This document shows, in pieces, positions 34,597-41,639 of a DNA stretch of 64,000 bases (position 1 is the first letter of the stretch; each line of letters begins with the position of its first letter). Origin of the DNA: Lachnospiraceae bacterium XBB1006 (GTDB lineage: Bacteria > Bacillota > Clostridia > Lachnospirales > Lachnospiraceae); NCBI GenBank assembly GCA_900115795.1, contig FOXT01000015.1:1-64000 (forward strand). Direction: 5' to 3'. Both the position numbers and the translations under genes were made by a program. The notes beneath the pieces are model-generated. The model saw only the letters and a list, made by a program, of their open reading frames with translations, was not told where the DNA came from and did not search any database.

Positions 34597-34683
34597 TAAA
34601 AAAGAGAGTTGTTGAGATATAGGTGGACTTATGGACGAGTTTTTACAGAGGTAAGGTATTCATTGGTGAGAAAGGAAGAGATT

Positions 34684-35106
34684 ATGGATTATAGGAAAAA
34701 CAGAAAAAGTGATCTTCCATTCAGCTTACACGATAGCAGAATCGTGAAGATTGAGATGGAGAATGACAACTTGATATTGAAGATGGATCGTATTTTTCAG
34801 TATTCTGACGGGGAAGAAAAGTGGTTCCAGGGAGTAATTGAATTTACAAAAACGGACTTAGAAGAGTGCAAAATCCTGGTGTTTCATACCCCGTATGGAT
34901 ATGAAGGAGAAAACTCTTTTTCCGGAGAATCCCTGTCGTTTGAGGAATTTAAGAAGCGGTATCCGGAGGCAGAGTTCGAAATAGTAACAGAAGGATATTC
35001 CGGATATGATACAACCTATCAGGGGGGGATATGGCAAGGTGAGAATGCTCCGTTTTTTGGGATTATGTGTATATGGAACAGGGGCGATATGATTTATCGG
35101 ATTTGA
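34684..35106 (+). CDS. Hypothetical protein, 140 aa
   Basis: Start chosen at the ATG behind GAAAGGAAGAG; an upstream ATG has no site. The sequence is beta-rich and acidic (LPFSLHDSRIVKIEMENDNL, then YSDGEEKWFQGVIEF). I do not recognise the family; proteins with a LHDSRI start are often small uncharacterised or immunity-type proteins, but that is a loose impression. No membrane segment or cysteines of note. It lies between array 2 and array 4 with one acetyltransferase, like a two-gene cassette. Confidence 0.7.
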   Translation: MDYRKNRKSDLPFSLHDSRIVKIEMENDNLILKMDRIFQYSDGEEKWFQGVIEFTKTDLEECKILVFHTPYGYEGENSFSGESLSFEEFKKRYPEAEFEIVTEGYSGYDTTYQGGIWQGENAPFFGIMCIWNRGDMIYRI

Positions 35107-35121
35107 AAGGAAGGGAAAGAT

Positions 35122-35646
35122 ATGGAAATTTTAAAGTTTGTGACACTGGAATCAATGAATTTTCAAAAGCTGATGGGAATTTACAGAGAAGGAAATGAGG
35201 AGAACATCTCTTATTTTTTCCCAGATGAGACGAACCACCTGGCAGGATTGCGAAAGGTTGAACAGAAATTCCATGATTATTTAAAAACGGATTTTTTTAG
35301 TAAAGAAGGCAATATTTACTATGTTTTAGAAGAAGAGGGAAACTGGATTTCAGCAATCCGGTTATTCCCTGTTGAAGGAAAGAAGAATACGTTTTATGCG
35401 GAAGCCCTGGAAACGGCACCTGAGTATCGAAGAAAAGGTTATGCAAAGAAAATGATGAATCTCCTTTTTGGAAAGCTGAAAGAAGATGGCAGCTTTGAAA
35501 TAACGGATACCGTGAATAAGAAAAATGAGGCATCTTTAAAGTTGCATTTGGCATGTGGCTTTGAAATTTTTAAAGATCCAGCGGTATGCGTTTTGAATGG
35601 TCACGTTGATGAAAGAGCGTATACCATGCGATACGCATGTGACTAG
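35122..35646 (+). CDS. GNAT-family N-acetyltransferase
   Basis: 174 aa. The acetyl-CoA motif A is ALETAPEYRRKGYAKKMMN (R-x-x-G-x-A), and motif B ends NEASLKLHLACGFEIFKD. Substrate unknown. AAAGGAAGGG precedes the ATG, 15 bp after the preceding gene, so the two are likely co-transcribed. Half-site array 4 begins 18 bp after its stop. Confidence 0.88.
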   Translation: MEILKFVTLESMNFQKLMGIYREGNEENISYFFPDETNHLAGLRKVEQKFHDYLKTDFFSKEGNIYYVLEEEGNWISAIRLFPVEGKKNTFYAEALETAPEYRRKGYAKKMMNLLFGKLKEDGSFEITDTVNKKNEASLKLHLACGFEIFKDPAVCVLNGHVDERAYTMRYACD

Positions 35647-35663
35647 GATACATATAACACATA

Positions 35664-36017
35664 TTACGTGTCGAATTCACGAAACGGAAAAATGCGCGTA
35701 GGGAAAATTTGTGATATGGAAAAATGTTACGTGCATTATGAAAATTTTGCTATTTTGCACGTAAGCGGTCTTTATGAAATCGAAATTTCTTACGTGTAAA
35801 TTTGAAAAAAAGAAAAAACGCATGTACTCAGGTAGCTGTACAAAGGTGGAGAATTACAGCTGTATTTAAAGAACACTGATTGCGGGGGTAAAAAGAATGA
35901 AAAGCAGAAAGGATGGTTACGTGCATATTTCTAGATTTATAATTATGCGTGTACATTTTTTGAAAAGCACACAAATGCATTACGTGCAAATTTGATTTTC
36001 TGCTTTTTTGCGTGTAG
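35664..36017 (+). repeat. Half-site array 4, strictly periodic 63-bp units
   Basis: Fills the 545-bp gap 35647-36191. Sites start at 35664 TTACGTGT, 35694 GCGCGTAG, 35727 TTACGTGC, 35757 GCACGTAA, 35790 TTACGTGT, 35820 GCATGTAC, 35854 TTACAGCT, 35884 GGGGGTAA, 35917 TTACGTGC, 35947 GCGTGTAC, 35980 TTACGTGC and 36010 GCGTGTAG. Gaps between sites alternate 22 and 25 bp (one 26) without exception. Deviations often keep pairing through G-U wobble on the plus strand. The bases in between differ from unit to unit. Confidence 0.8.
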
Positions 36018-36085
36018 AAATTTCATTTTCGACAACTATTCGTTGAGGTGACGCCTTTTATTTATGCGCGTTGGAAGCTGAGAAC

Positions 36086-36154
36086 ATGGAAATCCTGGTA
36101 GATTTTGAGAGCCGGGAAACGGTAACGCTGAAAGAACTTATGCCGAACTGGTGA
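36086..36154 (+). pseudogene. Possible C-terminal coding remnant
   Basis: The frame reads ALEAENMEILVDFESRETVT and on through LKELMPNW to a stop, protein-like in composition but without a ribosome site or start. It abuts the right side of array 4 and probably belongs to a lost gene. Family unknown. Confidence 0.35.
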
Positions 36155-36191
36155 GGAAAAGAGCGTTATAGATCTTGGAGGAAATAACGAT

Positions 36192-37298
36192 ATGACAGCA
36201 GAAAAAATGTGGGAGTTATCCGGTTTAACCGGAGAGTATGATGCATGGAGTTTTGGCTGTGATCCGAATGGGTTAGCACAGCTTGTGAAGGATGGCATTA
36301 AGACGGCGACTTGTTCTGCCTATTTGTGGTATGAGTTAGAGGGTGAAGAAATACCGAAGGTTGGCGAATACAACATCATTCTGGATGAAGACGAGAATGC
36401 CGTTTGCATCACCAAAACAACAAAGGTATATCGTACACTATTTAAAGACGTAACCGCGGAGCATGCCTATAAGGAAGGGGAAGGTGACCGGTCCTATGAG
36501 TACTGGAAAAAAGTACATGTGGCATTCTTCGAGGAGGAATTAAAGGAAATCGGAAAACCATTTGATGAGAATCTTGAGCTGCTTTGTGAAGAATTTGAAG
36601 TAGTATATAAGGAAAAAGAGGATAGACCCATCACAACCTTGTTTATGTTAATGTCCGTGGACGGTAAGATTAGTACCGGTTCAACGGATGCGTTGGATTA
36701 TGATCAGGATTTACCCCAAATAGGCGGAGTGAAAGAAGGATTGCACCAGTATTATGAAATTGAGCAAACAACGGATTTGTGGTCTTTTAATACCGGGCGC
36801 GTGCAGGCAAAGATGGGGGTCAATGAAAAAGATATGCCGTCAAAAACACCTGTCTCATTTGTTTTGCTTGATAATAACCATCTCACCGAGCATGGGATAA
36901 GATACTTTTGTGCGTTGGCGAAGCAGGCGGTTATCATAACTTCGAATCCAAAGCATCCTGCATTTCAAGTAAGGGAAGAGAATTTGCATATCATTTATCA
37001 GGAAAGCCTTTGCCTGAAAGAGGCTTTTAAAAGATTAAAGAATGATTACGGATGCGAACGATTAACCATTCAATCCGGTGGAACCGTTAACGGATGGTTA
37101 CTGAAAGAGAAGTTGTTTGATTTCGTGGATGTGGTTGTTGCACCGGTATTGGTAGGTGGCAAAGAGACGGCAACACTGATTGATGGGAAATCCATAACGT
37201 CCCGAAATGCCTTATCAGAACTGGGAGTATTAAAACTCAAAGAATGTGTTGTGTTAGAGGATTCCTATATTCGGTTAAAATATGAGGTTGTAAGATAA
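36192..37298 (+). CDS. ASCH domain fused to RibD C-terminal reductase domain
   Basis: 368 aa. Residues ~1-140 are an ASCH domain: AWSFGCDPNGLAQLVKDGIK, TATCSAYLWYE, VGEYNIILD, then GEGDRSYEYWKKVH and FEVVY. Residues ~145-368 are a RibD_C/DHFR-like reductase: TTLFMLMSVDGKIS, the NTGRV strand, and a C-terminal FDFVDVVVAPVLVGGKETAT. ASCH domains bind RNA or modified nucleosides; RibD_C reduces a pyrimidine intermediate in riboflavin synthesis. Standalone members are common; a single chain with both is less usual. GGAGG precedes the ATG. Confidence 0.85.
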   Translation: MTAEKMWELSGLTGEYDAWSFGCDPNGLAQLVKDGIKTATCSAYLWYELEGEEIPKVGEYNIILDEDENAVCITKTTKVYRTLFKDVTAEHAYKEGEGDRSYEYWKKVHVAFFEEELKEIGKPFDENLELLCEEFEVVYKEKEDRPITTLFMLMSVDGKISTGSTDALDYDQDLPQIGGVKEGLHQYYEIEQTTDLWSFNTGRVQAKMGVNEKDMPSKTPVSFVLLDNNHLTEHGIRYFCALAKQAVIITSNPKHPAFQVREENLHIIYQESLCLKEAFKRLKNDYGCERLTIQSGGTVNGWLLKEKLFDFVDVVVAPVLVGGKETATLIDGKSITSRNALSELGVLKLKECVVLEDSYIRLKYEVVR

Positions 37299-37308
37299 CA
37301 ATAGAGGG

Positions 37309-37332
37309 CATAAGAGTTTCGCAATTAACTAA
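37309..37332 (-). repeat. Solo end of the cloverleaf MITE-like element
   Basis: AGTTTCGCAATTAACTAA (37315-37332), preceded by CATAAG, is the inverse of the left end at 7498 and matches the right end of the 46.4-kb copy. Only this end remains, in the gap between two genes. Confidence 0.6.
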
Positions 37333-37359
37333 ATAGAGGGTAGCAAGGGAGGAATATAT

Positions 37360-38220
37360 ATGTTTCGAATCATAGATACAAGCAGCGAAATCTTTGCAGC
37401 CTATGATGGCGGTAGGTTTGACTTAGAAAAATGGAAAACCTATATGGACATGCTTCCACCGGGGGCGAAGAAACTATGCCTTGCGGATATGGAAGAGGTT
37501 GTGGCAGCAGGGTATACCTGGGAAAACTATTTTTTGCCGGTGTTAAATGCAGTGCCGGAGGATGAGGCTGACATGGCAAAAGTGGCAGAATCTTTTCAAA
37601 AAATAACCTCGGATGCAGAGGAAAAAATCCGAAAGTGTTTTGGACGGGTGCCGGATGTAGATATCATTTTGTATCTGGGGCTCTGTAACGGAGCTGGTTG
37701 GGTTACGGATATTGACGGGCGACGGTCTGTGTTGATGGGAATTGAGAAAATTATGGAGCTTGGCTGGGGTGACCTTGATCATATGAACGGTCTTGTGCTA
37801 CATGAGCTGGGGCATGTGTATCAGTCACAGTTTGGAGTTCTTACCAGGGATGAACTGCAGGGAGCAGATAAGTGGCTATGGCAGCTTTTTACGGAAGGAA
37901 TTGCCATGGTATTTGAGCAGGAACTGGTGGGAGATGCAAACTATTTTCATCAGGACAAGGACGGTTGGAAAAACTGGTGCGATGACCATGTTTGTGAAAT
38001 TGCAGAGGCTTTTGCAAACGATAGGAATACAATGACGAGCGAGAATCAGCGGTATTTCGGTGATTGGGTGAGTTTTGAAGGGCAGCCAGATGTGGGATAT
38101 TATCTGGGGACGCGATTCGTCAGAGAAATTTTAAAAGAGGATACATTTGACAATATTATTTGCTATGAGATTGAGGATGTAAAAACGAAATTTGTAAACC
38201 AGAGAGGATTGAAATTATGA
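37360..38220 (+). CDS. Putative zinc metallopeptidase (HExxH)
   Basis: 286 aa. The zinc motif HELGHVYQSQ lies at about residue 149, followed by WLWQLFTEGIAMVFEQ, whose Glu would be the third ligand of a gluzincin. The surrounding plan resembles DUF2268/uncharacterised clostridial HExxH proteins. There is no signal peptide, so it is probably cytosolic. AGGGAGG precedes the ATG. Its TGA overlaps the ATG of a short ORF (38217). It is in the gene group between arrays 4 and 5. Confidence 0.75.
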   Translation: MFRIIDTSSEIFAAYDGGRFDLEKWKTYMDMLPPGAKKLCLADMEEVVAAGYTWENYFLPVLNAVPEDEADMAKVAESFQKITSDAEEKIRKCFGRVPDVDIILYLGLCNGAGWVTDIDGRRSVLMGIEKIMELGWGDLDHMNGLVLHELGHVYQSQFGVLTRDELQGADKWLWQLFTEGIAMVFEQELVGDANYFHQDKDGWKNWCDDHVCEIAEAFANDRNTMTSENQRYFGDWVSFEGQPDVGYYLGTRFVREILKEDTFDNIICYEIEDVKTKFVNQRGLKL

Positions 38221-38372
38221 GAACAGGCTCAAGTTTTTTGGTGTATTTTTCTGATGTGAAAAGCTATGCCAAAATGAAGCAGGGATTGTGGAAGGAATTT
38301 GGCAATGACTGTTATGTGCGAATTTGTAATGGCGGAACTACCTACCGAGCAGAAAGTGAAGGAAATCGTTGA
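38217..38372 (+). CDS. Short ORF, 51 aa, overlapping neighbours
   Basis: Its ATG overlaps the metallopeptidase stop (ATGA), which would allow coupled translation. The sequence begins MRTGSSFLVYFSDVKSYAKM. Its 3' half lies over the transglutaminase-like frame. It may be real or the start of a gene broken by a frameshift. Confidence 0.35.
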   Translation: MRTGSSFLVYFSDVKSYAKMKQGLWKEFGNDCYVRICNGGTTYRAESEGNR

Positions 38373-38646
38373 AAAATTATCGGACAACTTGGAATATGAT
38401 GACGATGATAGGGAAGATGTCAAAATAGAAAATCATAATTTAATCGGACCAATCTTTTATAAAAAGAGTGTGTGTGAAGGAAATGCGAAATTGGTGCAAC
38501 AACTGTGTAGTATGCTTGGTATAGAAGCACAGGTAGTTACTGGATACCGTTATGGTGGAGGACATGTCTGGAATGAGGTGCGTGTGAATGGGGAGTGGAT
38601 GGAAGTTGATGTGACAAGAGAGATTTATGAAAAACAATATAAGTAA
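38305..38646 (+). CDS. Transglutaminase-like protein, short or truncated
   Basis: 113 aa from ATG 38305 (site GGAAGGA upstream). The Cys-His-Asp core is visible: KSVCEGNAKLVQQLC, GGGHVWNEVRVNGEW and MEVDVT. These folds act as cysteine proteases or acyl transferases. Family members normally carry 60-100 more N-terminal residues, and upstream stops at about 38257 and 38275 close this frame, so it may be a remnant. Its stop codon is followed at once by half-site array 5. Confidence 0.65.
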   Translation: MTVMCEFVMAELPTEQKVKEIVEKLSDNLEYDDDDREDVKIENHNLIGPIFYKKSVCEGNAKLVQQLCSMLGIEAQVVTGYRYGGGHVWNEVRVNGEWMEVDVTREIYEKQYK

Positions 38647-38956
38647 AAAGTGTTGGATTTTAAAATTACCGTCCAAAAGTATGTGTATGAGGTTTCGGAA
38701 CGTAAGAAAAAAAGCCGGATTACGAGCATTACATACCAAAGTGCGAATTTGCGTGTGTTGGAAGGTTGCAAAATCAGTGCAATTGCATTTAAATACCACG
38801 AAACGCAAATGCAAGTGGTAAAAAAATCTGCTATTTAGCAATCCAATCATAAGATGTTACGTCCGTATAAGGCAAAAAGGGGCAAAAAGTACGTAATTTT
38901 GAAATCCGGCTTTTTTCGGTTACGTTCCAAATAGCAAATAATAGTTGAATGGTAGG
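38646..38956 (+). repeat. Half-site array 5 (~311-bp element)
   Basis: There is no gene in 38647-39019. Half-sites: TTACCGTC 38666, GAACGTAA 38698, TTACGAGC 38720, GCGTGTGT 38751, a short pair ATACCACG 38793 with GTGGTAAA 38815, TTACGTCC 38857, GTACGTAA 38889 and TTACGTTC 38920. It aligns end to end with 34285-34596. The TACCAC/GTGGTA pair has a different sequence but remains self-complementary. Confidence 0.75.
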
Positions 38957-39019
38957 AAATTGAAAATCAACGCCCCCAAAGTGCAAGGGGGAAGGAAAGA
39001 GAAACAAAAGGAGCAATAC

Positions 39020-40240
39020 ATGAGATTTTTACAGCAATACAAAAATTTGAGCAAGGAGATTTACATTTTGTTCTTCGGTCGTATCGTGACCAGCATGGGA
39101 TCGCTGATTTGGCCGATTATGACCTTGATATTAAAGAATAAATTGGGGTATTCTGCAACCACAATTGCAACCATTTCTATGGCTATGGGCATTGTGCAGC
39201 TTCCCATGGTGTTACTTGGTGGAAAAGTGGCGGATTCCCTAAATCGAAAGTGGGTTATTATCTGCTGTGATATGGTGAGCGTTACCTGCTTTTTTATTTG
39301 CGGGCTGATTCCCCTATCCATCGTGAGTGTGGTTCTGTTTTATGTAGCGGGCGTATTTGCGACTATTGAGGGACCATCCTATGATGCCATTGTGGCAGAC
39401 TTAAGTGATGGGGATAGCCGGGAACATGCCTATAGCCTCCAGTATTTAGGAGGAAATCTGGGACTGGTTCTGGCACCGACCTTGGGAGGGCTTTTGTTTA
39501 AGCACTATTTGAATGTGGCATTTTTCATTACCTCCATAGCCACCTTTTCCTCTACGGTGTTGATTTTCTTCTTTGTAAAGCGTCTGCAGGTGGAGAAAAA
39601 GAATATCAGCAAATATGAAGAAAAGCAGGAGGGAGCCAGACTTTGGGATGTGTTAAAGGAACGAAAAACATTTTTCCTGTATTTTATTGCCACAGGGCTT
39701 GCAGGACTGGTATATTCCCAGTTTAACTATTTGCTTCCCCTTAACATGGAACACTTATATGGTGCAGATGGCGCTACCTGGTTTGGTATGATGACCAGTG
39801 TTAACGGATTTGTGGTGGTTGTGGGAACACCGGTTATTACCACGTTATTCGGAAGAATCCGGGATGTGCGTAAAATGGTAATCGGGGAAACCCTGATTGT
39901 GGTGGGGCTTGTAAGTTGCCGGTATGCAGGAACATTGATTCCCCTTTATTTCCTCTTTATGGTGGTATTTACCCTGGGAGAAATCTTCAATGTGTTAGGC
40001 GGTTCCCCTTATATGACCAGACGAATTCCATCCACCCATTGGGGACGTGTGAATTCCATTCTGAACATTTTTAGCGGAGGTGTGTCTGCCATGGGAAACG
40101 TGTTGGTGGGAAGCATTGTAGATGCCAAAGGATTTAATGCCGCATGGGAAATGGTGGGCGCAGTGGGAGTTTTTGCAATTGCCGGAATTGCGCTACTGGC
40201 ATTACTGGATAAGAAACAGTTTGGATTATTGTATCAATAG
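39020..40240 (+). CDS. MFS transporter, drug-exporter-like
   Basis: 406 aa from the ATG behind AAGGAG; an upstream in-frame start crosses the array edge and has no site. About 12 TM helices. The loop 2-3 motif is GGKVADSLNRKW, the usual MFS motif A, and SPYMTRRIPSTHWGRVNSI is near the last third. It belongs to the MFS_1 exporter group; the substrate is unknown. Confidence 0.88.
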   Translation: MRFLQQYKNLSKEIYILFFGRIVTSMGSLIWPIMTLILKNKLGYSATTIATISMAMGIVQLPMVLLGGKVADSLNRKWVIICCDMVSVTCFFICGLIPLSIVSVVLFYVAGVFATIEGPSYDAIVADLSDGDSREHAYSLQYLGGNLGLVLAPTLGGLLFKHYLNVAFFITSIATFSSTVLIFFFVKRLQVEKKNISKYEEKQEGARLWDVLKERKTFFLYFIATGLAGLVYSQFNYLLPLNMEHLYGADGATWFGMMTSVNGFVVVVGTPVITTLFGRIRDVRKMVIGETLIVVGLVSCRYAGTLIPLYFLFMVVFTLGEIFNVLGGSPYMTRRIPSTHWGRVNSILNIFSGGVSAMGNVLVGSIVDAKGFNAAWEMVGAVGVFAIAGIALLALLDKKQFGLLYQ

Positions 40241-40257
40241 GAGATGAAGCTGGTATT

Positions 40258-40292
40258 CATAAAAAGGCAGCTCCTTAGCGGGCTGCCTTTTC
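40258..40292. terminator. Bidirectional terminator
   Basis: AAAAGGCAG / CTGCCTTTT stem with a 12-nt loop between the MFS gene and the convergent hydrolase gene. Confidence 0.8.
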
Positions 40293-40883
40293 CAATATCC
40301 AGTTATCTAAAAACTCCATTTGTTCATCGGTGTGAAACCAATGCTCTCCGCCCTCCATGACGGTGACAGAAGAACCGGTGCGGGCGGCAAATTCCTGAAT
40401 GGTTTCAAGGGATTGCAGGTTATCGGAACTTCCGTAGAGAATGTCTGTAGGGGTATTCCAGTGGATCGGGTGGTTTCGGACATATTGCAGATAATCCCAG
40501 GAAAGGTCATCCCCAAAGTCTACCGGGATGGTCTTTTTTTCTTGCAATTCTGCTTCACTGGTGCCTGCCCAGACAATCATGTTCTGTATAAGCGACTCCA
40601 GATTTACCATGGGTGAGATAAAATAGGCGTGGGTTAGGTAGCGGTCAATTCCGGCATGCATGGAGAAATAGGCTCCAATGCTGTTGGCAATTAAGTGTAT
40701 GCTGTCATAGTTTCCGGAGAATTCCTCAAGGGCGGAGGAGAATTCCTCACAAGCCTCCCAGGGAGTTTTCGCTTTATAATTAAGTCCCAAAACATCCTTT
40801 CCCGGAAAGAGGGACTGATAATGCTCTGCCTCTTTTGCGGTACCTCCTTTTCCGTGGATATATAGGATAAGTTCATTCTTCAT
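40275..40883 (-). CDS. Alpha/beta hydrolase
   Basis: 202 aa. LILYIHGKGG forms the oxyanion loop, LIANSIGAYFSM carries the nucleophile Ser, ILYGSSDNL the Asp strand and GEHWFH the catalytic His. The size fits small esterases/lipases of the Abhydrolase_6 group. Its start overlaps the end of the upstream TetR gene, so the two form an operon and TetR probably controls both. Substrate unknown. Confidence 0.85.
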   Translation of the reverse strand: MKNELILYIHGKGGTAKEAEHYQSLFPGKDVLGLNYKAKTPWEACEEFSSALEEFSGNYDSIHLIANSIGAYFSMHAGIDRYLTHAYFISPMVNLESLIQNMIVWAGTSEAELQEKKTIPVDFGDDLSWDYLQYVRNHPIHWNTPTDILYGSSDNLQSLETIQEFAARTGSSVTVMEGGEHWFHTDEQMEFLDNWILEKAAR

Positions 40884-41448
40884 TTCTAAGTAGCTCCTTT
40901 CGTATGTGGTTGATGATGGAGGAAAAAACTGCAGGCGTCATGTCTGTGATACGGCTCCACATTCGCACCCCTTGATAAACGTATAGTATTACATTGGTTA
41001 GTTCAAAAACATCTACGGAATGAAATTCTTTGCGCTTGATTCCGTACTGAATAAGGCTGCTCCATTTGTCAAAACCAATCTGGGTAAAATCGTTCATAAC
41101 CGGCTGTGACACACTACCGGCATATTCATAAATTGCCAGAGACAGGGATTCATCCGGCTGTTTCATTTCTTCTTCCATAAGGGAAAGTGCCTTTTCCAAA
41201 ATCTCTGTTGCACTCATGCCGGCCGCCATCTCTTTTTGGAAATTCATTTCCTCTTTTTCCTGAATTCGGACAAGGATTGCTTCAAATAATTCTTTTGTCC
41301 CCGGAAAATGGCTGTAAAGACCTCCGCGACTTAGTCCGGTGGCATCGCAGATATCCTTCATAGTAATCTTGTTAAAGCCCTCCTTTGCAAAAAGTGGATA
41401 AGCGGCTTCTAAAATCATTTCTCTGGTTCGTTCTTTTTTGCTTGTCAT
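40873..41448 (-). CDS. TetR-family transcriptional regulator
   Basis: 191 aa. The N-terminal helix-turn-helix is ITMKDICDATGLSRGGLYSH, followed by FPGTKELFEAIL; the rest is the helical ligand domain. It overlaps the hydrolase gene by 11 bp. Immediately upstream is a double palindrome of the size expected for its own operator, so autoregulation is likely. Confidence 0.92.
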   Translation of the reverse strand: MTSKKERTREMILEAAYPLFAKEGFNKITMKDICDATGLSRGGLYSHFPGTKELFEAILVRIQEKEEMNFQKEMAAGMSATEILEKALSLMEEEMKQPDESLSLAIYEYAGSVSQPVMNDFTQIGFDKWSSLIQYGIKRKEFHSVDVFELTNVILYVYQGVRMWSRITDMTPAVFSSIINHIRKELLRNEE

Positions 41449-41464
41449 GGGTATACTCCTTTTT

Positions 41465-41507
41465 CGACACCTGTGTCTATTTATGAATTATAGACACGAG
41501 TGTCGAT
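41465..41507. promoter_or_regulatory. Double palindromic operator upstream of tetR
   Basis: TCGACACctGTGTCTAT and ATAGACACgaGTGTCGA face each other across 9 bp, and each arm is itself a small palindrome (GACAC-2-GTGTC). Two TetR dimers could bind side by side. Confidence 0.65.
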
Positions 41508-41639
41508 TTTGTCAAGAGGGTATTTGGAACCTTGACAATTATGTCCATTTGGTTAAAACAATAGAAATGGTTCCTCAACTATGGTATGATAAGAATGAGT
41601 ACAGAATACTCTATTTATAACATGGTAGGAGAGTGACCT

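Noticed and set aside
35664-36017. CRISPR array
   Set aside because: Repeats are 8 bp and alternate in orientation, gaps are 22/25 bp, and no cas gene is in the window.
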